A stretch of 40,412 nt of DNA from Burkholderia sp. (GCA_031253835.1 JAIRVP010000073.1:1-40412), one strand, 5' to 3'. Positions 19,422-27,895 are shown, counted from the first letter of the stretch. The notes: generated by a model not told the origin, from the sequence alone. Numbers and translations: made by a program.

Positions 19422-19913
19422 CAGAACTCCTGAAAAAAAGGGGGCGTAGCGGCGTCATGAGGCGACGTCGCTGCGATCGGGTCTTTCAGTGGAGCTGCGG
19501 GAGATACCGGCACGCGGGGCGATGCGACTGCACCGCGCACCCTCTGCACGCGGGGGCGTGCGTTACGGAACGGGAGGCGGGCACGCGTGCCGATCGGATC
19601 GGCGGGGCGGTGTGCGCATGATCATCGGCGGCGCACCGCAATCACGGCAGCGGCGAGCCGACCGCAGCCGACCCTGTTCGGCCGGCTGCGCACGCGCGCG
19701 AGCACGACGGCGGACGCCGCGGTACGCAGGCGTCGACACGGCGCGCAGGCGCGCGCCATACACGGGATTCGCATGTCTCCCCCACCCAGAAGGAATCGGC
19801 CTGTCAGCGGCCGTGTCCAAAGATCTTATGAAACCTTTTATTGGTATTCAAGTGGTATCAATCTGGCGCTAAATTGGCATCGACGTGGCGCGCCCGTCCG
19901 GACGGGCCGGACG
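19422..19913. other. Long intergenic/5' leader region upstream of the hexosaminidase gene
   Basis: About 490 bases lie between the hexosaminidase start and the cyd operon terminator. The best minus-strand promoter is at 19823-19851, which leaves an untranslated leader near 390 bases if it drives this gene. The leader contains small open frames, but their sequence is Arg/Pro-rich and not gene-like. No riboswitch was recognised. A closer promoter was not seen. Confidence 0.5.
19823..19859 (-). promoter_or_regulatory. Probable hexosaminidase promoter with nag-type operator
   Basis: On the minus strand, TTGAAT (19851-19846), 17 bases and TAAGAT (19828-19823) form a good sigma-70 promoter. On the plus strand the -35 is covered by TGGTATT-CAAG-TGGTATC (19842-19859), which matches TGGTATT-ATGG-TGGTTAT at the nag promoter. 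This suggests repression by the same GntR regulator. The promoter is about 390 bases upstream of the gene, so assignment to it is probable rather than certain. Confidence 0.7.
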
Positions 19914-19940
19914 AAAAAAAACCTCGCGCAGGGCGAGGTT
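19914..19940 (-). terminator. Intrinsic terminator of the cyd operon
   Basis: An 8-bp stem AACCTCGC/GCGAGGTT (19920-19927 with 19933-19940) is followed on the minus strand by a run of T (A's at 19914-19920 on the plus strand). It lies 48 bases after the cydX stop and closes the cydP-cydA-cydB-cydX unit. Confidence 0.9.
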
Positions 19941-19987
19941 CGTTCCGGACGGCGGCGGCGCGCTCGGCCGCCCGCGTCAGGCGGGCA

Positions 19988-20110
19988 TCAGTCGCGGCGT
20001 GCGCGCACGGGCGCTTCCTGCGTCTTCTGCCGTGCTTCGAGCCACATCGCGTTGACGATGCCGAACGACAGCGCGACGCCGATACCGAGAATCCAGCTGA
20101 AATACCACAT
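19988..20110 (-). CDS. cydX: CydX, small subunit of cytochrome bd oxidase
   Basis: A 40-residue membrane peptide, MWYFSWILGIGVALSFGIVN followed by AMWLEARQ and a charged tail. It matches the CydX/YbgT family: start MWY, a single transmembrane helix, and a conserved glutamate after the helix (LE). CydX binds CydA and stabilises the haem sites of cytochrome bd. It starts 57 bases after the cydB stop, with AAGGAG upstream on the minus strand (the TCGGATC stretch lies between). It is the last gene of the cyd operon and is followed by a terminator. It is easily missed because of its length. Confidence 0.92.
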   Translation of the reverse strand: MWYFSWILGIGVALSFGIVNAMWLEARQKTQEAPVRARRD

Positions 20111-20167
20111 GATCCGACTCCTTGCGAAACGGTGGGCGAGGGCGCGGGCGCGCCCCGGCCCGGTTCT

Positions 20168-21304
20168 TCAATACATCGAGTGCTTGTTTTCCTCGAGCGT
20201 CTGGCGCGTGACCTTGCCGCGCATCACGCGATACACCCAGCTCGTGTAGAGCAGCACGATCGGCAGGAACACGATCACCGCGAACAGCATCACCTGCAGC
20301 GTCATGTGGCTCGACGTCGAATCCCACACGGTCAGGCTGCTGCGCGGGTCGAGCGACGACGGCATGATGAACGGGAACATCGAGAAGCCCGCGGTCAGGA
20401 TCACGCCGGCGATCATCAGCCCCGTGCAGAAGAATGCCGTCTTCTCCTGCTTCGAGCCGGCGAGCAGCATCGCGAGCAGGCCGCCCGCGATGCCGACGAC
20501 GGGCGCCGCGATCATCCACGGGAATTCGCCGTAGTTCGCGAGCCACAGGCCCGAGCCGGCGGCGACGTCCTTGAGCAGCGGGTTCGCGACGGTGTCGTTC
20601 GGCGCGGCGTGCGTGATGTGGAAGCCGCCGACATACGATGCGATCAGCACGCCGGCCAGCGCGAACAGCACGACCGCGAGGAACGACGCCACGCGCAGCG
20701 CGATCGATGCGCGGCGCGCGATCACGCCGTCGGTCTTCATCTTGATGAACGCGGCGCCGTGCGCGACGAGCATCGTGAGGCTGACGAGCCCGCACAGCAG
20801 CGCGAACGGGTTCAGCAGCGCCCAGAAGCCGCCGTAGTAGGTCACGCGCAGGTCGCTGTCGAACTTGAACGGCACGCCCTGCAGCAGGTTGCCGAACGCG
20901 ACGCCGAACACGAGCGCCGGCACGAAGCCGCCGATGAACAGGCCCCAGTCCCAGCCCGCGCGCCAGCGCGGGTCGGGCCGCTTGCTGCGGTAGTCGAAGC
21001 CCACCGGCCGGAAGAACAGCGCGAACAGCACGAGCAGCATCGCGAAGTAGAAGCCGGAGAACGACGCCGCGTAGACGAGCGGCCAGGCGGCGAACATCGC
21101 ACCGCCGGCCGTGATCAGCCACACCTGGTTGCCTTCCCACGTCGCGCCGACGGTGTTGACGATGATGCGGCGCTCGTCGTCGGTCTTGCCGAGGAACGGC
21201 AGCAGCGCGGTCGCGCCCATGTCGAAGCCGTCGGTGACGGCGAAGCCGATCAGCAGCACGCCGACGAGCAGCCACCAGATCAGCTTGAGAGTTGCATAGT
21301 CCAT
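20168..21304 (-). CDS. cydB: Cytochrome bd ubiquinol oxidase subunit II
   Basis: A 378-residue inner-membrane protein, nearly the length of E. coli CydB (379). It begins MDYATLKLIWWLLVGVLLIG and continues FAVTDGFDMGATALLPFLGK, the family's N-terminal signature. It has eight or so hydrophobic segments and the later motifs NTVGATWEGNQVW and MFPFIMPSSLDP. CydB pairs with CydA to oxidise ubiquinol and reduce oxygen to water at low oxygen, without proton pumping. It starts 31 bases after cydA, with AAGGAAT just upstream of the ATG, and is followed by cydX. Confidence 0.95.
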   Translation of the reverse strand: MDYATLKLIWWLLVGVLLIGFAVTDGFDMGATALLPFLGKTDDERRIIVNTVGATWEGNQVWLITAGGAMFAAWPLVYAASFSGFYFAMLLVLFALFFRPVGFDYRSKRPDPRWRAGWDWGLFIGGFVPALVFGVAFGNLLQGVPFKFDSDLRVTYYGGFWALLNPFALLCGLVSLTMLVAHGAAFIKMKTDGVIARRASIALRVASFLAVVLFALAGVLIASYVGGFHITHAAPNDTVANPLLKDVAAGSGLWLANYGEFPWMIAAPVVGIAGGLLAMLLAGSKQEKTAFFCTGLMIAGVILTAGFSMFPFIMPSSLDPRSSLTVWDSTSSHMTLQVMLFAVIVFLPIVLLYTSWVYRVMRGKVTRQTLEENKHSMY

Positions 21305-21335
21305 AGCGATTCCTTGTTCCGTTTCAGGTGCGTGC

Positions 21336-22916
21336 TCACGCCGGGGCGCGCTCGCTGGCGGCCGCGAGTTCGTGGTGATAGCGGCCGGTATGCAGCGACG
21401 ACGGGCCGAGGCGCGCGTACTTGAACATCAGCTTGATCTCGATCACGAACAGGGCGGTGTAGAACAGGATGAAGCCCGCGAGACTCAGGTACAGGTCGGA
21501 CGGCTGCAGGCTCGACGCGGACAGGTGCGTCGGCAGCACGCCGGCGATCGTCCACGGCTGGCGGCCGAGCTCGGCGACGATCCAGCCGAATTCGATCGCG
21601 ATCCACGGCAGCGGGATCGCCCACACCGCATAGCGCAGGAACCAGCGACGGTTGTCCTGCAGCAGTTCGCGGCGCGCGCAGAACCAGAACGCGGCAACGA
21701 ACGTCGCGACGAACAGGAAGCCGAGGGCCACCATGATCCGGAACGAGAAGAACACGGGTGCGACCGGCGGGATCGTCTTCTTCGCGGCGGCCTTGATCTG
21801 CTCGGGCGTCGCATCGACCACGTTCGGCGTGAACTGCTTGAGCATCAGCCCGTAGCCGAGATACTGCTTGTGCTGGTCGAACAGCGCGCGCGTCGCGTCG
21901 CTCGTGTCGCCCTGCTTGATCTTCTGCAGCGCGCCGTACGCGACCATCCCGCTCTGGATGTGCTCCTCGCTGTGCTTCGCGAGCTCGCGCAGGCCGATCA
22001 CCGGTTCGTCGATCGAGCGTGTCGCGATCAGGCCGAGCGCATACGGGATCTTGATTGCGTAGTCGGTCCGCTGTTCTTCCTGGTTCGGAATCCCGATCAG
22101 CGTGAACGACGCGGGCGCCGGTTGCGTTTCCCATTCGGATTCGATCGCGGCGAGCTTCATCTTCTGCACTTCGCCGGTCGTATAGCCCGATTCGTCGCCG
22201 AGCACGATCACGCACAGCGTCGCCGCGAGGCCGAAGCCGGCCGCGACCGCGAACGAGCGCAGCGCGAAGTCGACGTCGCGTTTCTTCAGCAGGTACCACG
22301 ACGATACGCCGAGCACGAACATCGCCGCCGACACGTAGCCGGCCGACACCGTGTGCACGAACTTCACCTGCGCGACGGGGTTGAACAGCACGTCGAACAG
22401 GCTCGTCATCTCCATGCGCATCGTCTGGTAGTTGAACTCGGCGCCGACCGGGTTGTTCATCCAGCCGTTCGCGACGAGGATCCACAGCGCGGACAGGTTC
22501 GAGCCCAGCGCGACGAGGAACGTGACCATCAGGTGCTTGACCTTCGACAGGCGGTTCCAGCCGAAGAAGAACAGGCCGACGAACGTCGATTCGAGGAAGA
22601 ACGCCATCAGGCCTTCGACCGCGAGCGGCACGCCGAAGATGTCGCCGACATAGTGCGAGTAGTACGACCAGTTCGTACCGAACTGGAATTCGAGCGTGAT
22701 GCCGGTCGTCACGCCCATCGCGAAGTTGATGCCGAACAGCTTGCCCCAGAACTGGGTCATGTCCTTGTAGACCTGTTTGCCGGTCATCACGTAGACGGCT
22801 TCCATGATGACGAGCAGCCAGGACAGGCCGAGCGTCAACGGCACGAACAGGAAGTGGTAGAGCGCCGTGATGCCGAACTGCAGACGTGACAGATCGACGA
22901 CTTCGCTACTTATCAT
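21336..22916 (-). CDS. cydA: Cytochrome bd ubiquinol oxidase subunit I (long Q-loop type)
   Basis: A 526-residue inner-membrane subunit carrying the haems. The N-terminus VVDLSRLQFGITALYHFLFV contains the axial histidine of haem b595/d. A long periplasmic Q-loop (roughly residues 250-385, with KLAAIESEWETQPAPASF and QTDYAIKIPYALGLIATRS-like segments) indicates the L-subfamily, like E. coli bd-I. GWIVAELGRQPWTIAGVLPT is the conserved quinol-side block, typically present in true bd enzymes. The gene overlaps the upstream small gene by 11 bases. The enzyme supports respiration at low oxygen and under nitric oxide or sulfide stress. Confidence 0.95.
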   Translation of the reverse strand: MISSEVVDLSRLQFGITALYHFLFVPLTLGLSWLLVIMEAVYVMTGKQVYKDMTQFWGKLFGINFAMGVTTGITLEFQFGTNWSYYSHYVGDIFGVPLAVEGLMAFFLESTFVGLFFFGWNRLSKVKHLMVTFLVALGSNLSALWILVANGWMNNPVGAEFNYQTMRMEMTSLFDVLFNPVAQVKFVHTVSAGYVSAAMFVLGVSSWYLLKKRDVDFALRSFAVAAGFGLAATLCVIVLGDESGYTTGEVQKMKLAAIESEWETQPAPASFTLIGIPNQEEQRTDYAIKIPYALGLIATRSIDEPVIGLRELAKHSEEHIQSGMVAYGALQKIKQGDTSDATRALFDQHKQYLGYGLMLKQFTPNVVDATPEQIKAAAKKTIPPVAPVFFSFRIMVALGFLFVATFVAAFWFCARRELLQDNRRWFLRYAVWAIPLPWIAIEFGWIVAELGRQPWTIAGVLPTHLSASSLQPSDLYLSLAGFILFYTALFVIEIKLMFKYARLGPSSLHTGRYHHELAAASERAPA

Positions 22917-23187
22917 GGTGGTCTCCCTCGGTAGATGCAGGCGCCGGTACCGAGAGCAGCTTCTCGGCGACGGCGGCAGGCGGAAGCGACATGTGCTCGG
23001 CCTGCGGATGATTGAAGAATGCGTATTTGAGCGACATCAGGAGGATCAGCTTGACGATCAGCACCAGGGTGATGTCGCGGGCGAGGGTCGGGCCGCGTGC
23101 CCACGCGGCGATGCGCGCGCGCCAGCCGATCGTGCCGGCCGGCCGCGGGGGAGGCGGCGGCGCAGGCTCTTTATTGATCGAGATCAA
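22906..23187 (-). CDS. cydP: CydP, putative small subunit of cytochrome bd oxidase
   Basis: A 93-residue protein with a proline-rich N-terminus (EPAPPPPPRPAG), a positively charged stretch and one transmembrane helix (DITLVLIVKLILLMSLKYAFF, about residues 38-58), then a short tail. This pattern and its position before cydA match the CydP family of proteobacterial cyd operons. No ATG is available in the right place. The start is TTG at 23187, preceded by AGGA on the minus strand at suitable distance. The TTG itself is one end of a TTGATC-N2-GATCAA palindrome. The gene overlaps cydA by 11 bases, so translation is coupled. Function is inferred from family and context. Confidence 0.75.
   Translation of the reverse strand: MISINKEPAPPPPPRPAGTIGWRARIAAWARGPTLARDITLVLIVKLILLMSLKYAFFNHPQAEHMSLPPAAVAEKLLSVPAPASTEGDHHDK
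23174..23187. promoter_or_regulatory. FNR/ANR-type palindrome at the cydP start
   Basis: TTGATCGAGATCAA fits TTGAT-N4-ATCAA, the FNR/ANR consensus, perfectly. Its end coincides with the TTG start codon of cydP, so it lies downstream of any promoter that serves cydP. It may act as a repression site, mark a second promoter for cydAB only, or be chance. Oxygen control of cyd operons by FNR-family proteins is established elsewhere. Confidence 0.5.
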
Positions 23188-23494
23188 GGCGATTATCCTG
23201 AATCGATTTAGGTCGGATTTGGGGCGACTTTACGTCGGATTTATGACGGCCGTGAAGCTGTTTTAATCCTTTTGCGCCTGACATGCCAATTTTAAAAGGA
23301 CGGCTTTCCGATGCCGAGTGCTGCGCTGCGGCAGACCGTCGCGAAACACGGGGTAAAAGTTGAGGCAGATCAAGGTTATGCGGAAGGGGCCCGCAAACGG
23401 CCTAATACCTGATGAATCAGGTCAATTAATCGGCAGAGAAACGGGCGGAGAAACGCATGCGGAAGCGCGTGAAAGCACGTGGAAAAGACAGGCG
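23188..23494. promoter_or_regulatory. cyd operon upstream region with candidate redox-regulator sites
   Basis: This region of about 300 bases upstream of cydP and downstream of rpoH is AT-richer than the genes. It holds an FNR-like site with one mismatch (TTGAGGCAGATCAA, 23360-23373), a perfect palindrome CCTGATGAATCAGG (23408-23421), and a direct repeat GTCGGATTT at 23212-23220 and 23234-23242 (22-base period). Minus-strand TTAAAA near 23291-23296 is a possible -10. No single promoter can be fixed with confidence. The rpoH terminator lies just beyond, at 23495-23527. Confidence 0.5.
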
Positions 23495-23527
23495 AAAAAA
23501 AACCGCTGCCGGTCGGGCAGCGGTTTT
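23495..23527 (-). terminator. Intrinsic terminator of rpoH
   Basis: A 12-bp stem (23499-23510 with 23516-23527, arms AAAACCGCTGCC/GGCAGCGGTTTT) is followed on the minus strand by a T-run (A's at 23495-23502 on the plus strand). It lies about 28 bases after the rpoH stop. Confidence 0.92.
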
Positions 23528-23555
23528 CGATGAAGCGCTCTAGATCGCCGGGGAT

Positions 23556-24491
<936 letters not shown>

Positions 24492-24854
24492 TAAAAAAAC
24501 TCCTTTGGAATCAGGGACAAACCCCCGGTCTCGAATGAGATTCCGTGGGCCATCTTAGCACTCCCGCAAGACGAGTGCTAATTCCTTAGAGCGGGCGTGG
24601 GCATCCGAGTTCCCGGTTTTTCTATCGAGGAAGTCGAATCGATAGTCTAATCTGCGACAGGGGGCGCGACGCGAAGTTCCGTAAGTCGTTGTTTCTGATG
24701 GTAATCAGTAGACGATTTCGATTTTTGTCGTTTTGGAAGGAAGCCATTTCGCTTCGTGATGCCGATCCGAAAAGTCCTTTACCATACCATTCAGTTCGCT
24801 CGGGCCAGGCCGTCGCGGCAGGCTCCATTCAACCCAAAAAGTTGGAGTGTCAGA
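24492..24854. other. Intergenic region between rpoH and pagL (divergent)
   Basis: This region of about 360 bases carries the CIRCE element and rpoH promoter (24552-24581) near one end. An inverted repeat, CTATCGA/TCGATAG with a 10-base spacer (24622-24645), lies in the middle. The half nearer pagL (about 24660-24850) is AT-rich and has no strong -35/-10 pair. No RNA gene or open frame of note was seen. Confidence 0.6.
24552..24581 (-). promoter_or_regulatory. CIRCE element (HrcA operator) and -10 of rpoH
   Basis: TTAGCACTC (24555-24563), nine bases, GAGTGCTAA (24573-24581) is a perfect match to the CIRCE consensus. On the minus strand the sequence continues into TAAGAT (24557-24552), a likely -10. 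HrcA bound here would block the promoter. CIRCE control of rpoH has been described for betaproteobacteria. Confidence 0.93.
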
Positions 24855-25424
24855 ATGAACAATAAGAAGAATCGCCGGCCCCGCAGCCGGCTTGCGCTGC
24901 ATGCGTTGCTGGCGGCGTCACTTCTGGGCGGATCGGGTGCGGCGTTCGCGGATCGTTGGGGGATCCAGGCGGGCGGCGGGTTTTCGGATCGTCGCGGGAT
25001 CGACAAGGGCGATCTCGGCGTCGTGTGGGATCCGGGCTGGAACTGGTGGCAGGTCGGCGGCTGGCACTTCGCGTTCGTCGTCGAAGGGCACGTCGGCTAC
25101 TGGCACACGGGCGGCAACGTCCACAGCAGCATCGGCGAATTCGGCGTGACGCCGATGTTCCGCTTCATCAAGAGTGCAGGCGAGATTCGCCCGTTCATCG
25201 AGGCCGGCGGCGGCGTCCGGCTTCTCACTCATCCGACGATTTCGAACAATTTCTCGCTGTCGACCGCGTTCCAGTTCGCGCCGACCGCGGGCGTCGGCGT
25301 GCAGTTCGGCCAACGGCAACAGTATCAGGTCGGCTACCGTTTTGAACATGTGTCTAACGCGGGTATCAAAGAGCCGAATCCTGGTATAAATTTCCACCAG
25401 TTCTACGTGCAGTACAACTTCTGA
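24855..25424 (+). CDS. pagL: PagL-like lipid A 3-O-deacylase
   Basis: A 189-residue outer-membrane beta-barrel enzyme. It has a signal peptide (about 1-32, GSGAAFA|D), alternating aromatic beta-strands (WNWWQVGGWHFAFVVEG) and a C-terminal aromatic residue (VQYNF). PagL enzymes remove the 3-linked acyl chain of lipid A, changing endotoxin activity. The catalytic His and Ser are visible as His165 and Ser167 in RFEHVSNAG. The third member, a glutamate 14 residues after the His in P. aeruginosa PagL, falls on Asn179 here (NPGIN), though Glu173 is nearby. TTGGAG precedes ATG 24855; longer in-frame starts lack a signal peptide. It is divergent from rpoH. Confidence 0.82.
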   Translation: MNNKKNRRPRSRLALHALLAASLLGGSGAAFADRWGIQAGGGFSDRRGIDKGDLGVVWDPGWNWWQVGGWHFAFVVEGHVGYWHTGGNVHSSIGEFGVTPMFRFIKSAGEIRPFIEAGGGVRLLTHPTISNNFSLSTAFQFAPTAGVGVQFGQRQQYQVGYRFEHVSNAGIKEPNPGINFHQFYVQYNF

Positions 25425-25469
25425 TCCGCACGCCCGCGCACGGCGGGCGCGTTGCCGAGGAGTCAGGCG

Positions 25470-25853
25470 ATGGCGAAGGTGGTCGATGCGATCCGCGCGC
25501 TCGAGCGCGATCGGTTCCGGGCGATGGTGGACGGGGACGGCGAGGCGCTCGGTGCGCTGCTGTCGGACAAGGTGTTCTTCGTGCACACCAACGGCAAACG
25601 CGAAACCAAGCAGCAGTTCATCGACGCCATCGTCGCCGGCCGCCGCCGCTATCGCCAGATCGAGATCCAGTCGCAGGACGTGCTGCCGGTCGGCGGCGAC
25701 ACCTGCATCGTCACCGGGCGCGCGTTGATCGAGATGGAAACGAACAACGGCGGCCTGGTCTTCCCGATTGCCTATACGTCCGTCCATACCGAGGAGCAGG
25801 GGCGCTGGTGCCTGCTTGCGTGGCAGGCGACGCGGTGCGCGACCGAGACATGA
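25470..25853 (+). CDS. NTF2-like / DUF4440 family protein
   Basis: A 127-residue cytoplasmic protein with the cone-shaped SnoaL/NTF2-like pattern: N-terminal helices (VVDAIRALERDRFRAMVDGD), LGALLSDKVFFVHTNGKRET, a helical FIDAIVAGRRRYRQIEIQS, then strands ending GRWCLLAWQATR. Families of this fold include ketosteroid isomerase-like enzymes and proteins of unknown activity, so no reaction is assigned. ATG 25470 has GAGGAG a few bases upstream; the longer form beginning 18 bases earlier has none. It follows pagL by 45 bases on the same strand, so the two may be co-transcribed. Two terminators follow directly. Confidence 0.75.
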   Translation: MAKVVDAIRALERDRFRAMVDGDGEALGALLSDKVFFVHTNGKRETKQQFIDAIVAGRRRYRQIEIQSQDVLPVGGDTCIVTGRALIEMETNNGGLVFPIAYTSVHTEEQGRWCLLAWQATRCATET

Positions 25854-25873
25854 GCGCGCGTCGCGCTCTTTTT
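25852..25873 (+). terminator. Intrinsic terminator after the NTF2-like gene
   Basis: The 7-bp stem GAGCGCG/CGCGCTC (25852-25858 with 25862-25868) has a 3-base loop and is followed at once by TTTTT. It starts inside the stop codon of the NTF2-like gene. Confidence 0.85.
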
Positions 25874-25888
25874 CATGTCCCCCGATCG

Positions 25889-25911
25889 AGCGGCCTTCTG
25901 GGCCGCTTTTT
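25889..25911 (+). terminator. Second intrinsic terminator, tandem with the first
   Basis: The 7-bp stem AGCGGCC/GGCCGCT (25889-25895 with 25901-25907) is followed by TTTT. It lies 16 bases after the first terminator. Together they insulate the pagL unit from the convergent leuA gene. Confidence 0.8.
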
Positions 25912-25997
25912 GCTGGCCCGTGCGGCGCGGATCGCGCGGCGCACGGGTGGTCACGTCCCGCTCGCTGACGTTTGAACCCTGGGTCGATGCCCGGCCG

Positions 25998-27647
25998 TCA
26001 GGCCGCCGCGCGGCGGTCCGTGCAGTGCCAGGCCGATCGGTTGATCGCGCTGACGACCGCGTCGAGCGCGGCGCCCGCCGCATCGGCATGCACGCCGACG
26101 CCGTGCCGCAACGGCGCCTCGCCGACCCGGCAGCCGACCGATACCGCGAACCGGCCGTCCGTCGTGCGCACGGGTTCGCACGACGCGACGTCGATCGCGG
26201 CGCCGGCCGCCGCCGCGAAGGCCGCGGCGAAACGTCGCACGGTGTCCTCGGGCGTCGCATCGGCGGCGGGTGCCGCCGCCGCGATCTCGCGGTTTCGCCA
26301 GCGCGCACCGCCGCCGTGGCGCGCGGCCGGGCCGTCGGTCTCGAAGAATTCGCGCGTGAACAGCGCGCAGATCGCGTCGCCCGTCACTTCCTCGCCCGAT
26401 GCGTCGGCGAGCGTCTGCACCGCCTGGCTGAATTCGATCTGCACGCGGCGCGTCGGCGTGAAGCCCATTCCGCGTTCGAGCAGGAACGTCGCGCCGCCCT
26501 TGCCGGACTGGCTGTTCACGCGGATCACCGCGTCGTAGCTGCGGCCGAGGTCGGCCGGGTCGATCGGCAGGTACGGCACTTCCCAGATCGCGTCGGCGCG
26601 CTGCTGCGCGAAGCCCTTGCGGATCGCGTCCTGGTGCGAGCCCGAGAATGCGGTGAACACGAGGTCGCCCGCGTACGGGTGGCGCGGATGCACGGGAATC
26701 TGGTTGCAGCGCTCGACGACACGGCGCACCGCGTCGATGTCGGAGAAATCGAGGCCCGGGTCGATACCCTGCGTGTAGAGGTTCAGCGCAAGCGTGACGA
26801 GATCGACGTTGCCGGTGCGCTCGCCGTTGCTGAACAGGCAGCCCTCGATGCGGTCGGCGCCCGCGAGCAGCGCGAGTTCGGCCGCCGCGACCGCGGTGCC
26901 GCGATCGTTGTGCGGATGCACGGACAGCACGATGCTGTCGCGATACGCGAGGTTGCGGTCCATCCATTCGATCTGGTCGGCGAACACGTTCGGGCTCGCG
27001 GCTTCGACGGTGGCCGGCAGGTTGACGATCATCTTGTGGTCGCGGGTCGGGCGCCACGTTTGCGCGACCGCGTCGCAGATCTCGCGGGCGAACGTCAGCT
27101 CGGTCATGCTGAAGGTTTCCGGCGAGTACTGGAAGGTCCACTGCGTGTCGGGACGCGCGGCCGCGTGTTCCTTGATGATGCGCGTGCCGTCGATCGCGAG
27201 CGCCTTCACGTCGTGTTTCGACATCCCGAACACAATGCGGCGGAACGACGGGCACACCGCGTTGTACAGGTGCACGATCGCGCGCGGCACGCCTTCGAGC
27301 GCGTCGAACGTGCGGGCGATCAGGTCTTCGCGCGACTGCACGAGCACCTCGATCGTCACGTCGTCGGGAATCCGCTTGTCGTCGATCAGCTTGCGGACGA
27401 AATCGAAGTCGGTTTGCGACGCCGACGGAAAACCGACTTCGATCTCCTTGAACCCGATCGCAACCAGCATCTCGAAGAATTCGAGCTTCTGCTCGATGCT
27501 CATCGGTTCGATCAGCGACTGGTTGCCGTCGCGCAGGTCGGTGCTCATCCACACGGGCGCACGCTCGATGGTGCGGGACGGCCAGCGGCGGCCATTGAGG
27601 CGGACGGGCTCGAACGGACGGTACTTGTCTTGCGGATTGCGCTGCAT
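25998..27647 (-). CDS. leuA: 2-isopropylmalate synthase (LeuA type 2)
   Basis: A 549-residue enzyme joining acetyl-CoA and 2-ketoisovalerate, the first committed step of leucine synthesis. It has the catalytic barrel with STDLRDGNQSL near the N-terminus, the substrate and metal residues in SVHPHNDRGTAVAAAELAL, and LFSNGERTGNVDLVTLALNL. The C-terminal part (about 430-549) is the allosteric leucine-sensing domain, with an Ala-rich linker. RWPSRTIERAPVWMS marks it as the longer type 2 form, related to actinobacterial LeuA. The start at 27647 is chosen because GAGG lies 8 bases before it and the family begins this way; an upstream in-frame ATG at 27731 has no ribosome binding site. A long leader with a Leu-rich peptide precedes it. 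No leuCDB genes are nearby. Confidence 0.93.
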   Translation of the reverse strand: MQRNPQDKYRPFEPVRLNGRRWPSRTIERAPVWMSTDLRDGNQSLIEPMSIEQKLEFFEMLVAIGFKEIEVGFPSASQTDFDFVRKLIDDKRIPDDVTIEVLVQSREDLIARTFDALEGVPRAIVHLYNAVCPSFRRIVFGMSKHDVKALAIDGTRIIKEHAAARPDTQWTFQYSPETFSMTELTFAREICDAVAQTWRPTRDHKMIVNLPATVEAASPNVFADQIEWMDRNLAYRDSIVLSVHPHNDRGTAVAAAELALLAGADRIEGCLFSNGERTGNVDLVTLALNLYTQGIDPGLDFSDIDAVRRVVERCNQIPVHPRHPYAGDLVFTAFSGSHQDAIRKGFAQQRADAIWEVPYLPIDPADLGRSYDAVIRVNSQSGKGGATFLLERGMGFTPTRRVQIEFSQAVQTLADASGEEVTGDAICALFTREFFETDGPAARHGGGARWRNREIAAAAPAADATPEDTVRRFAAAFAAAAGAAIDVASCEPVRTTDGRFAVSVGCRVGEAPLRHGVGVHADAAGAALDAVVSAINRSAWHCTDRRAAA

Positions 27648-27878
27648 CTTCTGGACCTCGGGTCTCAAGTCGCGAGCGAAGACGGGCGGCATGGGCGACG
27701 GTTGGCGCTGCCTCGCACCGCCGCGCGCCATGGCGCCGCGGATGCGGATGATCTTCGCGAATCGGCCGACGGATAGACGGACGAATGCTGACGACTTCGG
27801 TTGTAAAAACTACGAGAGGGGTACTGCGAGGAACTGCTGGGAGGGACCGTGCGGACAGCACACGGCGCTACGACAGCC
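27648..27878 (-). other. leuA leader RNA downstream of the leader peptide
   Basis: About 230 bases lie between the leader peptide stop and leuA. On the minus strand they hold CCGTG/CACGG (27850-27868), then CTCTCGTAG followed by TTTTT (27806-27820 on the plus strand as AAAAACTACGAGAG). TCGTAG just before the T-run can pair with CTACGA in the leader peptide codons, an alternative to the local hairpin. No compact GC stem sits directly before the T-run. How leader translation would control leuA is therefore open. Confidence 0.5.
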
Positions 27879-27895
27879 TTAGGCTAGTCGTAGCG
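27866..27895 (-). promoter_or_regulatory. Strong hairpin overlapping the end of the leu leader peptide
   Basis: CGCTACGAC pairs with GTCGTAGCG (27866-27874 with 27887-27895), and AGCC with GGCT inside it, with one bulged base. The three-base loop (27879-27881) is the TAA stop codon of the leader peptide. A ribosome held at the last CTA codons would melt this hairpin. It is a likely sensing element of leucine attenuation. Confidence 0.75.

Noticed and set aside
19563..19820. 85-codon minus-strand frame upstream of the hexosaminidase gene
   Set aside because: The translation is Arg/Pro/Ala-rich without domains, and no ribosome binding site was seen. It is more likely untranslated leader.
23408..23421. 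CCTGATGAATCAGG palindrome as an FNR site
   Set aside because: The spacing (2 bases between ATCAGG-type arms) does not match TTGAT-N4-ATCAA. It is reported only as a palindrome in the cyd upstream region.
27731..27733. Longer leuA start at ATG 27731
   Set aside because: It has no ribosome binding site, and the added 28 residues are not family-like. GAGG lies at the right distance before ATG 27647.
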